This document shows, piece by piece, positions 1 through 5,948 of a DNA stretch of 8,775 nt. The stretch comes from Verrucomicrobiota bacterium (GTDB lineage: Bacteria > Chlamydiota > Chlamydiia > Chlamydiales > FEN-1388): the NCBI GenBank assembly GCA_018239705.1, contig JAFEGS010000022.1:1-8775 (forward strand), in the 5' to 3' direction. Position 1 is the first letter of the stretch; each line of letters starts with the position of its first letter. The position numbers and the translations under genes were made by a program. A model generated the notes under the pieces. That model ran no database searches and had not been told where the DNA came from. It saw only the letters and a list, made by a program, of their open reading frames with translations.

Positions 1-537
1 CTCCAAAAGGATGTTGGTGGCCATCTAGACCGTCTCGAAAACTTCTATGGCGTCATTCAGAAATTTCGACCTATCCACGCTAAACCACAATCCAGGATGG
101 TCAAATATAGAATACAAGATCTTTTTTTAAAGTTCTGGTTTCGCTTTATCTTTCCCGAATGGTCTGCGATTGAAACTGCCAATTTCCCCTATGTACAGCA
201 AATACTCAATCGAGACCTGCGTACCTACAAGGGAGGCACTCTGGAAGCCTTCTTTAGGGGCCTTTTTCAAGAATCCAAGCAATTTAACGAAGTTGGCGCC
301 TACTGGGAGCAGGACAACCGAAATAAAATTGACCTAGTGGCTCTAAACGATCTTCAGAAGAGGATTGTGATTGCAGAAATCAAGCTCAACAAAGAAAAAA
401 TCAGTTCTAGCGCCCTCAAAATAAAAGCTGAATCCCTTTTGCATCACTACAAAGGCTATCACCCTGAATACCTGAGCCTCAGCCTTGAGGATGCGGTCAA
501 CTACTTGATATCGTACCCCCGGCACCTGCACCAATAA
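1..537 (+). CDS. C-terminal part of a DUF234-type AAA+ ATPase (5' end outside window)
   Basis: The frame is open from base 1, so the gene begins upstream and only its last 178 residues are visible; an internal ATG at 97 is not the true start. Visible residues 1-32 resemble the end of the winged-helix region of 'archaeal-type' ATPases (GGHLDRLENFYGVIQK, then RPIHAKP). Next is the DUF234 signature region, YRIQDLFLKFWFRFIFP at about 36-52. The C-terminus looks like a PD-(D/E)XK nuclease core: E82 in GGTLEAFF, D111 in NKIDLVA, and E126-I-K128 in VIAEIK. In this family a P-loop NTPase domain precedes these parts; it would lie outside the window and cannot be confirmed. The cellular role of the family is poorly known, and such genes are often scattered and horizontally acquired. 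Family placement comes from recognised motifs and I am fairly sure of it; any nuclease activity is inferred. Confidence 0.82.
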   Translation, partial: LQKDVGGHLDRLENFYGVIQKFRPIHAKPQSRMVKYRIQDLFLKFWFRFIFPEWSAIETANFPYVQQILNRDLRTYKGGTLEAFFRGLFQESKQFNEVGAYWEQDNRNKIDLVALNDLQKRIVIAEIKLNKEKISSSALKIKAESLLHHYKGYHPEYLSLSLEDAVNYLISYPRHLHQ

Positions 538-627
538 TAGCAATTGGATAAACTTGTTCGAAAATCATAGCACTATCTCATTAATATATCGTTATTATGA
601 AAATATTGTAAATTATTGATTAAGAAT

Positions 628-657
628 TTGCAATAAACATGCTTTATCGTGTATAAA
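628..657 (+). promoter_or_regulatory. Probable sigma70-type promoter for the phosphatase-like gene
   Basis: TTGCAA at 628-633 and TATAAA at 652-657 are separated by 18 bases, inside a very AT-rich spacer. Transcription would start near 664, leaving a leader of roughly 34 bases. The -35 box lies inside an imperfect inverted repeat (ATTGTAAAT at 605-613, ATTTGCAAT at 626-634, one mismatch). The -10 box overlaps a small palindrome (CTTTAT 642-647, ATAAAG 653-658). Either could be an operator, but in DNA this AT-rich chance repeats are common. Confidence 0.5.
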
Positions 658-687
658 GAATAATATTATATATTTATTTAATAAATT

Positions 688-691
688 GGGG
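688..691 (+). promoter_or_regulatory. Weak G-rich ribosome binding site that decides the start at 698
   Basis: GGGG at 688-691 lies six bases before the ATG at 698 and is the only purine-rich, Shine-Dalgarno-like stretch nearby. A TTG at 686 opens the same frame four codons earlier but would overlap this site and has only AT-rich sequence before it. An in-frame ATG at 728 (codon 11) follows a T-tract with no binding site. ATG 698 is therefore preferred. Confidence 0.5.
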
Positions 692-697
692 TTTTAT

Positions 698-2128
698 ATG
701 CTATCACTCGATAGTAATTTTTTAAGCATGTCATCTTCATCGCCAATTGACGATTCCAATGCCCCTGTCGCAACCACCAATACAGATAATGAAAGACAGG
801 AAAAGCTAAAAAAGATCTTTCCTGACACAGAGCTTCAAGCGGTGCTCATTGGTAAGGAAAAAGAAGGCAAACTGCGAGAAAGAAATTTCGCAAAAAATCT
901 TTTAAGCGTTTCTCCAGAAAGACAAGAAGCGATGATTACCTGCTATCTTGAAGCTCTGGGAGCACAAAAGGGCACAAAAGAAAAAAAAGAAGCGCAACGA
1001 TTTCTTACTAAATTCAGTGAGGAAGTTAGCGGTAGCAAAATCACCCTGCCAGAGATAGTTGTAAAGATTGCGAACAGCGTAAGCGCGCAGTTGGGCAGTA
1101 CATGTACGTTCAGCAGCGATCCAGCCACGACCACTACTAAACCTATTGTCAGTATCAATACTATGACGAACAGCATCACCGTTGATACCTCCTCAACTCC
1201 CTGCAGCAAATTCCCTGAAGCAACCCGTAAGATTATCGATCTGCACAATGATGAAGATCAGTTGGCAAAGCTGTTCAACAAACTTCCCACCTTTAAAGGA
1301 TCTGTAGAGAAACATCAATCTATACTTCCCTATCACCTCAACAAAGTAGCTAACCTGCCGGCAAACCACGTGCAAATCGAGGGTCTTGTCAATTTTATTC
1401 TTTCTGCCAGGCCAAAGGACCAAATTCCAGATCATCTCTACCATGCTATCATCAAACCAAACTGCGCTCTTTGGTTTACACTCAACGAATGTCACGATGG
1501 CCGTTTCTGGACTGAGAAAAAGCTGGCAAATATCCAACTTCCGGAGAACTGGAAAGTAACTCGACTAGGAGAAGAGCTGGTTTCTGAAAAGATGCTCGAA
1601 CAGCCAACAGACAATGAAGGAAAAACTCCAAGACTCATCAAAACAACCCTCCGAGCAGAAAATGGTGAGACCAGTAAAGAAATCACACATTACCACTATG
1701 ATAACTGGCTCAACCATCAGCCTGCTCCTTGCGAAGAGATACTCTTGCTATGTGCAAAGATTGCAAGTGAGCACCTTGAGAAGACGGGGGAACCTGTTGG
1801 AATCAACTGTAGAGGCGGAGTAGGAAGAACAGGTGAGTTTGCTAGCCTGGTCTATGCACTACGACACATCCAAGTGGCCATAAAAAATGGACAGCAACTG
1901 GAAGATATCGAGATCAATCTTGTAGAACAAAACCACGATCTTCGGCAGCAGCGAGAAGGTCTCGCCGGAAATGCTCGTCAGTTTAGCCAATGGGTGAACC
2001 TCGTTAGTCGTTATGCTCAAGAGCAAAAAACCACAACTGACGAAGTGGCACTCGCACAAGCATCTGATAATCAAGCTGATATGCCTTCAGCGGAAATTGC
2101 GGTCACGGCAAGTAGTTTTGCAGGTTAA
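698..2128 (+). CDS. Eukaryotic-type protein tyrosine phosphatase-like protein, possible secreted effector
   Basis: A 476-residue protein starting at ATG 698. Residues 1 to about 200 are polar, rich in Ser, Thr and Lys, with a Thr/Ser-dense stretch near 130-165, and match nothing I know. From about 205 to 455 the order of motifs is that of classical tyrosine phosphatases (YopH, SptP, PTP1B). These are LPYHLNKV (210-217), the KPNCALWFTLNE strand, ITHYHYDNWLNH ending at 340 (WPD loop), INCRGGVGRTG with C371 and R377 (P-loop), and LRQQREG near 415-421 leading to ARQF. Family knowledge: the Cys is the nucleophile and the Arg binds phosphate. Three positions differ: the His before the Cys is Asn, the WPD general acid is Asn (N339), and the first Q-loop Gln appears to be Gly. 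It may be a weak phosphatase or a phosphotyrosine-binding pseudophosphatase. No signal peptide or membrane segment is seen, so type III-style export is only an inference. The gene stands alone with its own promoter. Confidence 0.85.
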   Translation: MLSLDSNFLSMSSSSPIDDSNAPVATTNTDNERQEKLKKIFPDTELQAVLIGKEKEGKLRERNFAKNLLSVSPERQEAMITCYLEALGAQKGTKEKKEAQRFLTKFSEEVSGSKITLPEIVVKIANSVSAQLGSTCTFSSDPATTTTKPIVSINTMTNSITVDTSSTPCSKFPEATRKIIDLHNDEDQLAKLFNKLPTFKGSVEKHQSILPYHLNKVANLPANHVQIEGLVNFILSARPKDQIPDHLYHAIIKPNCALWFTLNECHDGRFWTEKKLANIQLPENWKVTRLGEELVSEKMLEQPTDNEGKTPRLIKTTLRAENGETSKEITHYHYDNWLNHQPAPCEEILLLCAKIASEHLEKTGEPVGINCRGGVGRTGEFASLVYALRHIQVAIKNGQQLEDIEINLVEQNHDLRQQREGLAGNARQFSQWVNLVSRYAQEQKTTTDEVALAQASDNQADMPSAEIAVTASSFAG

Positions 2129-2130
2129 TT

Positions 2131-2191
2131 GGGTATATCACAGTCTATACGCCTTGGAGCGTATAGACTCACCAAGAGATCGACTATACCC
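2131..2191. repeat. Nested inverted repeat just after the phosphatase-like gene
   Basis: AGTCTATACGC (2142-2152) and GCGTATAGACT (2159-2169) form a perfect 11-bp stem with the six-base loop CTTGGA. GGGTATA (2131-2137) and TATACCC (2185-2191) can close an outer stem around it. It starts two bases after the stop codon. No T-run follows on the plus strand, so it is not a textbook intrinsic terminator. It could protect the 3' end of the message or act as a weak terminator. Confidence 0.6.
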
Positions 2192-2201
2192 CATTAGCCT
2201 C

Positions 2202-2252
2202 AAAAAAAGCGCTATTTGGCGAAAAATTCAATAACATTTTTCGCCAAATGGC
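2202..2252 (-). terminator. Rho-independent terminator ending the pgi operon
   Basis: Read on the minus strand, bases 2252-2236 and 2227-2211 pair as a 17-bp stem with one T-G wobble. The inner 14 bp (ATTTGGCGAAAAAT at 2214-2227 and its complement at 2236-2249) are perfect, with an eight-base loop. After two further bases (2210-2209) comes a run of seven T residues (plus-strand A-run 2202-2208). It lies about 100 bases beyond the stop of the last minus-strand gene. On the plus strand no T-run follows, so it acts mainly in the minus direction, although the stem could also slow transcripts from the phosphatase-like gene. Confidence 0.85.
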
Positions 2253-2276
2253 CCACAAATAGTCAGTATTTGGCGA
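2213..2276. repeat. Three copies of a TATTTGGCGA-like word around the terminator
   Basis: TATTTGGCGA occurs directly at 2213-2222 and 2267-2276, and its inverted form TCGCCAAAT at 2241-2249. The first and the inverted copy make the terminator stem; the third lies outside the hairpin and could compete for pairing with the inverted copy. This may be a remnant of a short palindromic repeat or chance duplication. Confidence 0.45.
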
Positions 2277-2301
2277 TTTAGCTTTTCCAAAACTAAAATA
2301 C

Positions 2302-2349
2302 AATGGTGATAATCGAGATCCACCTCACTGGGAGATTGAAATTCCTATC
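2302..2349 (+). other. Possible relic of a third copy of the kinase-like membrane protein family
   Basis: On the plus strand the frame beginning at 2302 reads NGDNRDPPHWEIEIP. The two paralogues at 5022-6864 carry SDPRWEVEISP and LDPQWERDEAP just after their membrane anchors, so the DPxWExE signature is shared apart from one extra Pro. The frame is open only from 2263 to roughly 2460, has no clear start, and loses similarity after about 2346, where it runs into the convergent operon. If real, it is a decayed fragment left by recombination. The match is short and chance is possible. Confidence 0.2.
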
Positions 2350-2351
2350 CT

Positions 2352-4115
2352 TTATACAGTATTATCTACAGCGGGTTCGAAAATACTACCAAAACGCGGC
2401 ATATCAAAAAATTTATTAGCGAGTTCGGCCACGAGCTGTACCCGTTCATGGCTTGGTATGTAGGTGCCGGAGTCGTTGTTAATCAAGAAGCGACTCCTCT
2501 CTTTATTATACCATATCTCACCCGAGCAATAGACCTCCTGACGGCCGGCAAGAAGGGCATGTTTGCTTAGCGCCCAGTCAGCTATCGTCTCAGCGCTATT
2601 ATCTCTGGGATGTGCCCGTGCGAAGACCACTTTGTCATCGAGAAGCACATAGTTGAGACGCGCCTCTCCCGTTGCCTTAAGATGCTCGAAGAGATCTTGG
2701 GTCTTAAGTTGAATCTTGTCTACACGACCCATCATATGTCTTCGTAGAAACTGTATCATCGTTTTGGAGAATAACCAGTCTCTTTTTATCTTTGTTCCTA
2801 GGTTTGGATGTCGCTGCGGAAATGGTTTTAATCTGACAGGTTCTCCCTTCTTGGCCAGCTCCTTGAACGCTTCGACCATCTCTCCTTTCTTGTCAGCAAG
2901 ATCTACCTCGTACATCGTGTGATGGCCCCAAATGCGGGCAATGAGATTACCGATGAACGAAGGGACCGAAGTAGTGATTGTGCGCTGCCCTAAATCTTCA
3001 TCATTTATTTTTGGATGTAATGGAGTTATGGAAAGGCGCTTCTCTTCTTGAGCGATCAGCATTTGTGCTGCCTTTCCTCGGGCTTCCCTACTCTCCTCTG
3101 TCTCCGCATTACGGCGGGAATGACGAAGCCATGTACAGACTACTGCCGTATCTACCAGCTCAAAATACTTCTCAAAACTATGCTGTGTGGTTTTAACGAT
3201 ATCAAAATGGACTTTATGTTTAATGCCTGTAGAGTCAGTATAAAAGACCTTTCGGAATAAAAAGTTCTCGAGAAGCCCTACAGGCAATGTGACACTGTCT
3301 ATCTCCACATTCTCGATCGAAAATCCGGCCTTTTTCAACACTTCGCAATTGCCCCTGACACAGGTAATTCTCTCAGCCCCTTCCATAGCCCTGGCAGCGT
3401 TTTCGATGCGCTCCAGAACTTCATCCGGGATGTTTGTTGGGACAAAGAATAGTCCAGACTGGATTTTACCATGTGTGGGGTGGTAGGTCAGAGGGGCACG
3501 CCAGAGGGATTTCGCATCAACCTGAAAGGTGTCGACAGAGCCATCATCACTCTTTTTCGTGATGAACGTAGAAACATTTGGGCAGCCAAAATTGATCGCC
3601 ATCATGCCCGGTTTAAGGAAGTGGGGCACCATAACAGTTTTCAATGCTGCATCTGAGCGAGCTGTAAATTCCTCAATCCCCTGCGGATAAAACACTTCAA
3701 AGTTGCCGCAGCCGTGCAGCCTGCTTAAATAGGGCTGGAGCCCTTTGGTATGGTTCACGGAGAGGTAGTCACGAGGTGTTTTTTTCGCTAGGCTCTCCAC
3801 TGAGCATTCTTTATTCGGAAAGAGCTCCCAAAATGCCTGTTTTGCTAAAGATGGGATAAATAGGAAGTCTCTGAGTGTTTTTGCAGCGCTCAAGGACTCA
3901 CTCTCCAAATAGGCAGATGCCTCTGTATGAAAGCCACACACTTTGTACCCACCTGCTATTGCTGGCACCCATGTGAGAAGCTTGACTGTACGATAGGCGA
4001 AAGCTACTGCTTTAGCAACAGGCCGCAATGCGACGGTCTGTGCCAGCGTCATAAGATAATGACTACTGTCGGGCTTCAATTGTGGTGCTACATCGGCCTC
4101 GTATACGGCTTCCAT
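2352..4115 (-). CDS. Conserved-looking protein of unknown function, 587 residues, two-module layout
   Basis: I do not recognise this family with certainty. The start is ATG 4115 with a strong AGGAGT site five bases before it. The N-terminal ~60 residues are mildly hydrophobic (about 22-60) but contain basic residues, so a membrane association is possible and not clear. Residues about 130-335 form one block with H216 (THGKIQSG), C252 and C257 (ITCVRGNCEVLKKAGF) and HKVHFDIVKTTQ near 300-311. A charged, probably helical linker rich in Arg and Glu follows near 329-360. The C-terminal block, about 485-570, reads VLLDDKVVFARAH, SKHALLAG, YCSGEIW, INNDSGTYIPS. Similar 'SKH/AGE/NNxSGTYxP' patterns recur, from memory, in bacterial and eukaryotic-microbe proteins of unknown role. 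The gene is last in the pgi-xerD run, 18 bases after xerD, and just before the terminator. It is surely a real gene; its function is open. Confidence 0.85.
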   Translation of the reverse strand: MEAVYEADVAPQLKPDSSHYLMTLAQTVALRPVAKAVAFAYRTVKLLTWVPAIAGGYKVCGFHTEASAYLESESLSAAKTLRDFLFIPSLAKQAFWELFPNKECSVESLAKKTPRDYLSVNHTKGLQPYLSRLHGCGNFEVFYPQGIEEFTARSDAALKTVMVPHFLKPGMMAINFGCPNVSTFITKKSDDGSVDTFQVDAKSLWRAPLTYHPTHGKIQSGLFFVPTNIPDEVLERIENAARAMEGAERITCVRGNCEVLKKAGFSIENVEIDSVTLPVGLLENFLFRKVFYTDSTGIKHKVHFDIVKTTQHSFEKYFELVDTAVVCTWLRHSRRNAETEESREARGKAAQMLIAQEEKRLSITPLHPKINDEDLGQRTITTSVPSFIGNLIARIWGHHTMYEVDLADKKGEMVEAFKELAKKGEPVRLKPFPQRHPNLGTKIKRDWLFSKTMIQFLRRHMMGRVDKIQLKTQDLFEHLKATGEARLNYVLLDDKVVFARAHPRDNSAETIADWALSKHALLAGRQEVYCSGEIWYNKERSRFLINNDSGTYIPSHERVQLVAELANKFFDMPRFGSIFEPAVDNTV

Positions 4116-4120
4116 GAGAT

Positions 4121-4126
4121 ACTCCT
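4121..4126 (-). promoter_or_regulatory. Strong Shine-Dalgarno site for the 587-residue protein
   Basis: On the minus strand AGGAGT sits five bases before ATG 4115, within the 18-base gap after xerD. It is the best binding site in the operon; the two genes before it (xerD and the second kinase-like gene) have no clear site. The last gene may therefore be translated independently and more strongly than its neighbours. Confidence 0.75.
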
Positions 4127-4133
4127 ATAGTTA

Positions 4134-5015
4134 TTACTTCCACCTTGGGTGCAGTGCAGTAAATGTTTCTTGAATCTTGCCCATACTGACATGGGTATAC
4201 CTGTCTGTGCTGGAGATATTCGCATGCCCTAATAGCTCCTGGATAATGCGAAGGTCTGCCCCGCCATCGAGCAGATGCGATGCAAAGGAATGCCTCAGCA
4301 TATGCGGGAAAATATTTTTTTTAATTGCTGCCTCTTTTGCATAGGCTTTGATCATCTTCCAGACAGCTGTGCGGTCAAGTGCCTTGCCCTTCATCGAAAG
4401 AAAGAGCCTCTTTTGCTGTTCGCTGTCAAAGCGATCTCTCACCTTTGCCAGATAGGTGTCGACTGCAGCGACTGCCCGACTGCTGATAGGCACAACTCGC
4501 TCTTTGGAGCCCTTTCCCATCACGCGTATCTCATCATCGCTCACGTCGTAAATATCGAGTCCACACAGCTCTGAGACGCGGATTCCTGTTGCGTAGAGCA
4601 GCTCGAGAATCGCGCGATCTCTGATGCCTACCATGGTGGAGGGGTCGGGCTGGGAAAAGAGGCGCTCTACTTCTTCAAGCGACAAAATATCTGGCAGTGT
4701 CTGCCACAGCTTTGGAGTATCTAAGAACTGCCCGATGTCTTTTGCATGGAGATCCTCTTTCGCAAGGTAGCGACAGAGGACCTTTATGGCAATCAGCGCC
4801 CTTGCGCTACTGCTCGAGGCATATTGCCTATTTCTGAGGTGAGCTAAAAAGTGAATGACGTGATCTACTGAGAGCTCTGCTACACTTGGAACAGCTGCAC
4901 GTTGTAAAAAATCAAAGAAGGCGCCAATATCTCGCGAATAGGCCTCAATAGTGTTGGGAGAAAGCCCTCGCTCGCATGTAAGATACTGTACAAACCCCTC
5001 TAGGACCTGTTTCAT
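4134..5015 (-). CDS. xerD: Site-specific tyrosine recombinase XerD (XerC/XerD family)
   Basis: This 293-residue protein has the usual length for Xer recombinases. With its XerC partner it would resolve chromosome dimers at the dif site during division. The N-terminal SAM-like DNA-binding domain spans about 1-90 (LTCERGLSPNTIEAYSRDI) and the catalytic domain about 105-293. All six catalytic positions are visible: R146 in ATGIRVSEL, K171 in GKGSKERVVP, H238 and R241 in PHMLRHSF, H264 in LLGHANIS, and nucleophile Y273 in DRYTHV. It ends with HPRWK, close to the HPRA ending of Xer proteins. TPKLWQTLPDILSLEEVERLF and the SSSSARALIAIKVLCRYL stretch look more like XerD than XerC, though the paralogues are easy to confuse. 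It begins six bases after the stop of the preceding gene without a clear ribosome site, suggesting coupled translation. No dif-like site was seen in the window. Confidence 0.9.
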   Translation of the reverse strand: MKQVLEGFVQYLTCERGLSPNTIEAYSRDIGAFFDFLQRAAVPSVAELSVDHVIHFLAHLRNRQYASSSSARALIAIKVLCRYLAKEDLHAKDIGQFLDTPKLWQTLPDILSLEEVERLFSQPDPSTMVGIRDRAILELLYATGIRVSELCGLDIYDVSDDEIRVMGKGSKERVVPISSRAVAAVDTYLAKVRDRFDSEQQKRLFLSMKGKALDRTAVWKMIKAYAKEAAIKKNIFPHMLRHSFASHLLDGGADLRIIQELLGHANISSTDRYTHVSMGKIQETFTALHPRWK

Positions 5016-5021
5016 CTGTTG

Positions 5022-5948
5022 TCAATAAGAGTTAATAACTTCTGTTTTACGAGTTTTATAATAGGCAGCAAGCTCCGGATAGGCCTTTTGCAGCCACTCA
5101 TAAAGAGGGTCTAAGCGCGCAATATCGCTCTTAAATAGCTCTCGATCTATGGGAGTGGTCGCCCTTCGAAGCTGGCCAATATCAACATATACAGCTCTAT
5201 TCTCTAAAAAGCCAATATTGTCGTTAAAAATCAGATCGCTATCACCGTCAATCACTCCCAATTTTGCACACTCGAAGAGAAGTGCAAAGAGCTGATCGAT
5301 CCGCTGTTTGGCCTGCCTCGTCTTCTTTTTCCACATCAGCTCAATAATCACAGGCTTTACAAGGCGAGCTCGCTTCTGAATAACCCACTGAGTGCTATCG
5401 CTATTGATGAGCGCGGGGTCTTCTCTGCTATCTAAGACTAAGGTATTTGCAAAGAGATCCTTTGTGGAATTGAGATGCATAAACTGCACACCTGTCTGCT
5501 CCGGAGCATAGCGGTAGGCCACACAAAAGCTCGAATAGAGGGTCGCTTTGCGTCTGTCGTAGGTCTCCTGGTCATTTTTGAACCGATCTACTAAAAACGA
5601 AAAGTCGGTAAATTGCGAATAGCCATGCTTTCCCCCTCCAAGCGGCGCTTGCCATAGGAACTTAATGACATAGCTACCATCTCGGCTCTCATAGGTCGTG
5701 CATTGCCTGCCCTGTCCGAGAAAATGGAACCCTTGAGCCAGGATCTGGTTGAGTTCCTTGATTTTTTGGGGAGAGATTTCCACCTCCCAGCGCGGATCAG
5801 ACTCTTCAAAGGTGGCAATTCTCTCTGTAAGCGGGCGTGTATCTTTGAACATTCTCTTGCATACTGAATAGGAGATCCAGCAGACAAGTACAATAACAAA
5901 ACAGATTCGAAACGCACGGCTTGATAAAAGAGATTTAGTTGTCCTCAT
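5022..5948 (-). CDS. Membrane-anchored kinase-like protein, copy 2 of a tandem pair
   Basis: A 308-residue paralogue of the gene just upstream; family not recognised. An uncleaved-looking hydrophobic anchor lies at about 13-30, flanked by basic residues. DPRWEVEIS (51-59) follows, then FLGQGRQC (76-83), YESRDG, and YVIKF with K96; this resembles a glycine-rich loop and the ATP-binding lysine of protein kinase-like folds. Further on are HLNSTK (158-163), WVIQKRAR, ELMW and RIDQLFALLFECAK. The stretch GVIDGDSDLIFNDN (D234, D236, N242, N244) then YVDIG (D256, G258) is spaced like a catalytic loop and DFG-type metal site. The classical HRD motif is absent, so kinase activity is inference only. 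The ATG start at 5948 overlaps the preceding gene by 14 bases and lacks a clear binding site, so translation probably depends on the upstream gene. The stop is TGA, six bases before xerD. Confidence 0.85.
   Translation of the reverse strand: MRTTKSLLSSRAFRICFVIVLVCWISYSVCKRMFKDTRPLTERIATFEESDPRWEVEISPQKIKELNQILAQGFHFLGQGRQCTTYESRDGSYVIKFLWQAPLGGGKHGYSQFTDFSFLVDRFKNDQETYDRRKATLYSSFCVAYRYAPEQTGVQFMHLNSTKDLFANTLVLDSREDPALINSDSTQWVIQKRARLVKPVIIELMWKKKTRQAKQRIDQLFALLFECAKLGVIDGDSDLIFNDNIGFLENRAVYVDIGQLRRATTPIDRELFKSDIARLDPLYEWLQKAYPELAAYYKTRKTEVINSY

Noticed and set aside
97..99. ATG at 97 as start of the first gene
   Set aside because: The frame is open to base 1 and the preceding 32 residues fit the same ATPase family, so the gene is cut by the window edge.
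686..697. TTG codon at 686 as start of the phosphatase-like gene
   Set aside because: It would use up the only G-rich ribosome site and has no such site itself; the ATG at 698 is correctly placed after GGGG.
538..697. Small RNA or tRNA gene in the AT-rich spacer
   Set aside because: No cloverleaf, T-loop consensus or G/C-stable hairpin with a T-run was found; only promoter-like elements are visible.
943..1537. Two hydrophobic-looking minus-strand open frames within the phosphatase-like gene
   Set aside because: They are antisense to a gene with clear domain structure; the apparent hydrophobicity is the usual antisense image of polar codons.
2142..2169. Hairpin as an intrinsic terminator for the phosphatase-like gene
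   Set aside because: The stem is strong but the following plus-strand bases (CACCAAGAG) contain no T-run, so it is reported only as an inverted repeat.
4275..4574. 99-codon open frame on the plus strand
   Set aside because: It lies wholly inside xerD on the other strand, which has full catalytic motifs; no family resemblance in the plus-strand translation.
4134..5015. Integrase of a mobile element rather than a housekeeping recombinase
   Set aside because: Length, XerD-like sequence throughout, HPRWK ending and tight operon placement fit Xer; no attachment-site repeats or phage genes are nearby.
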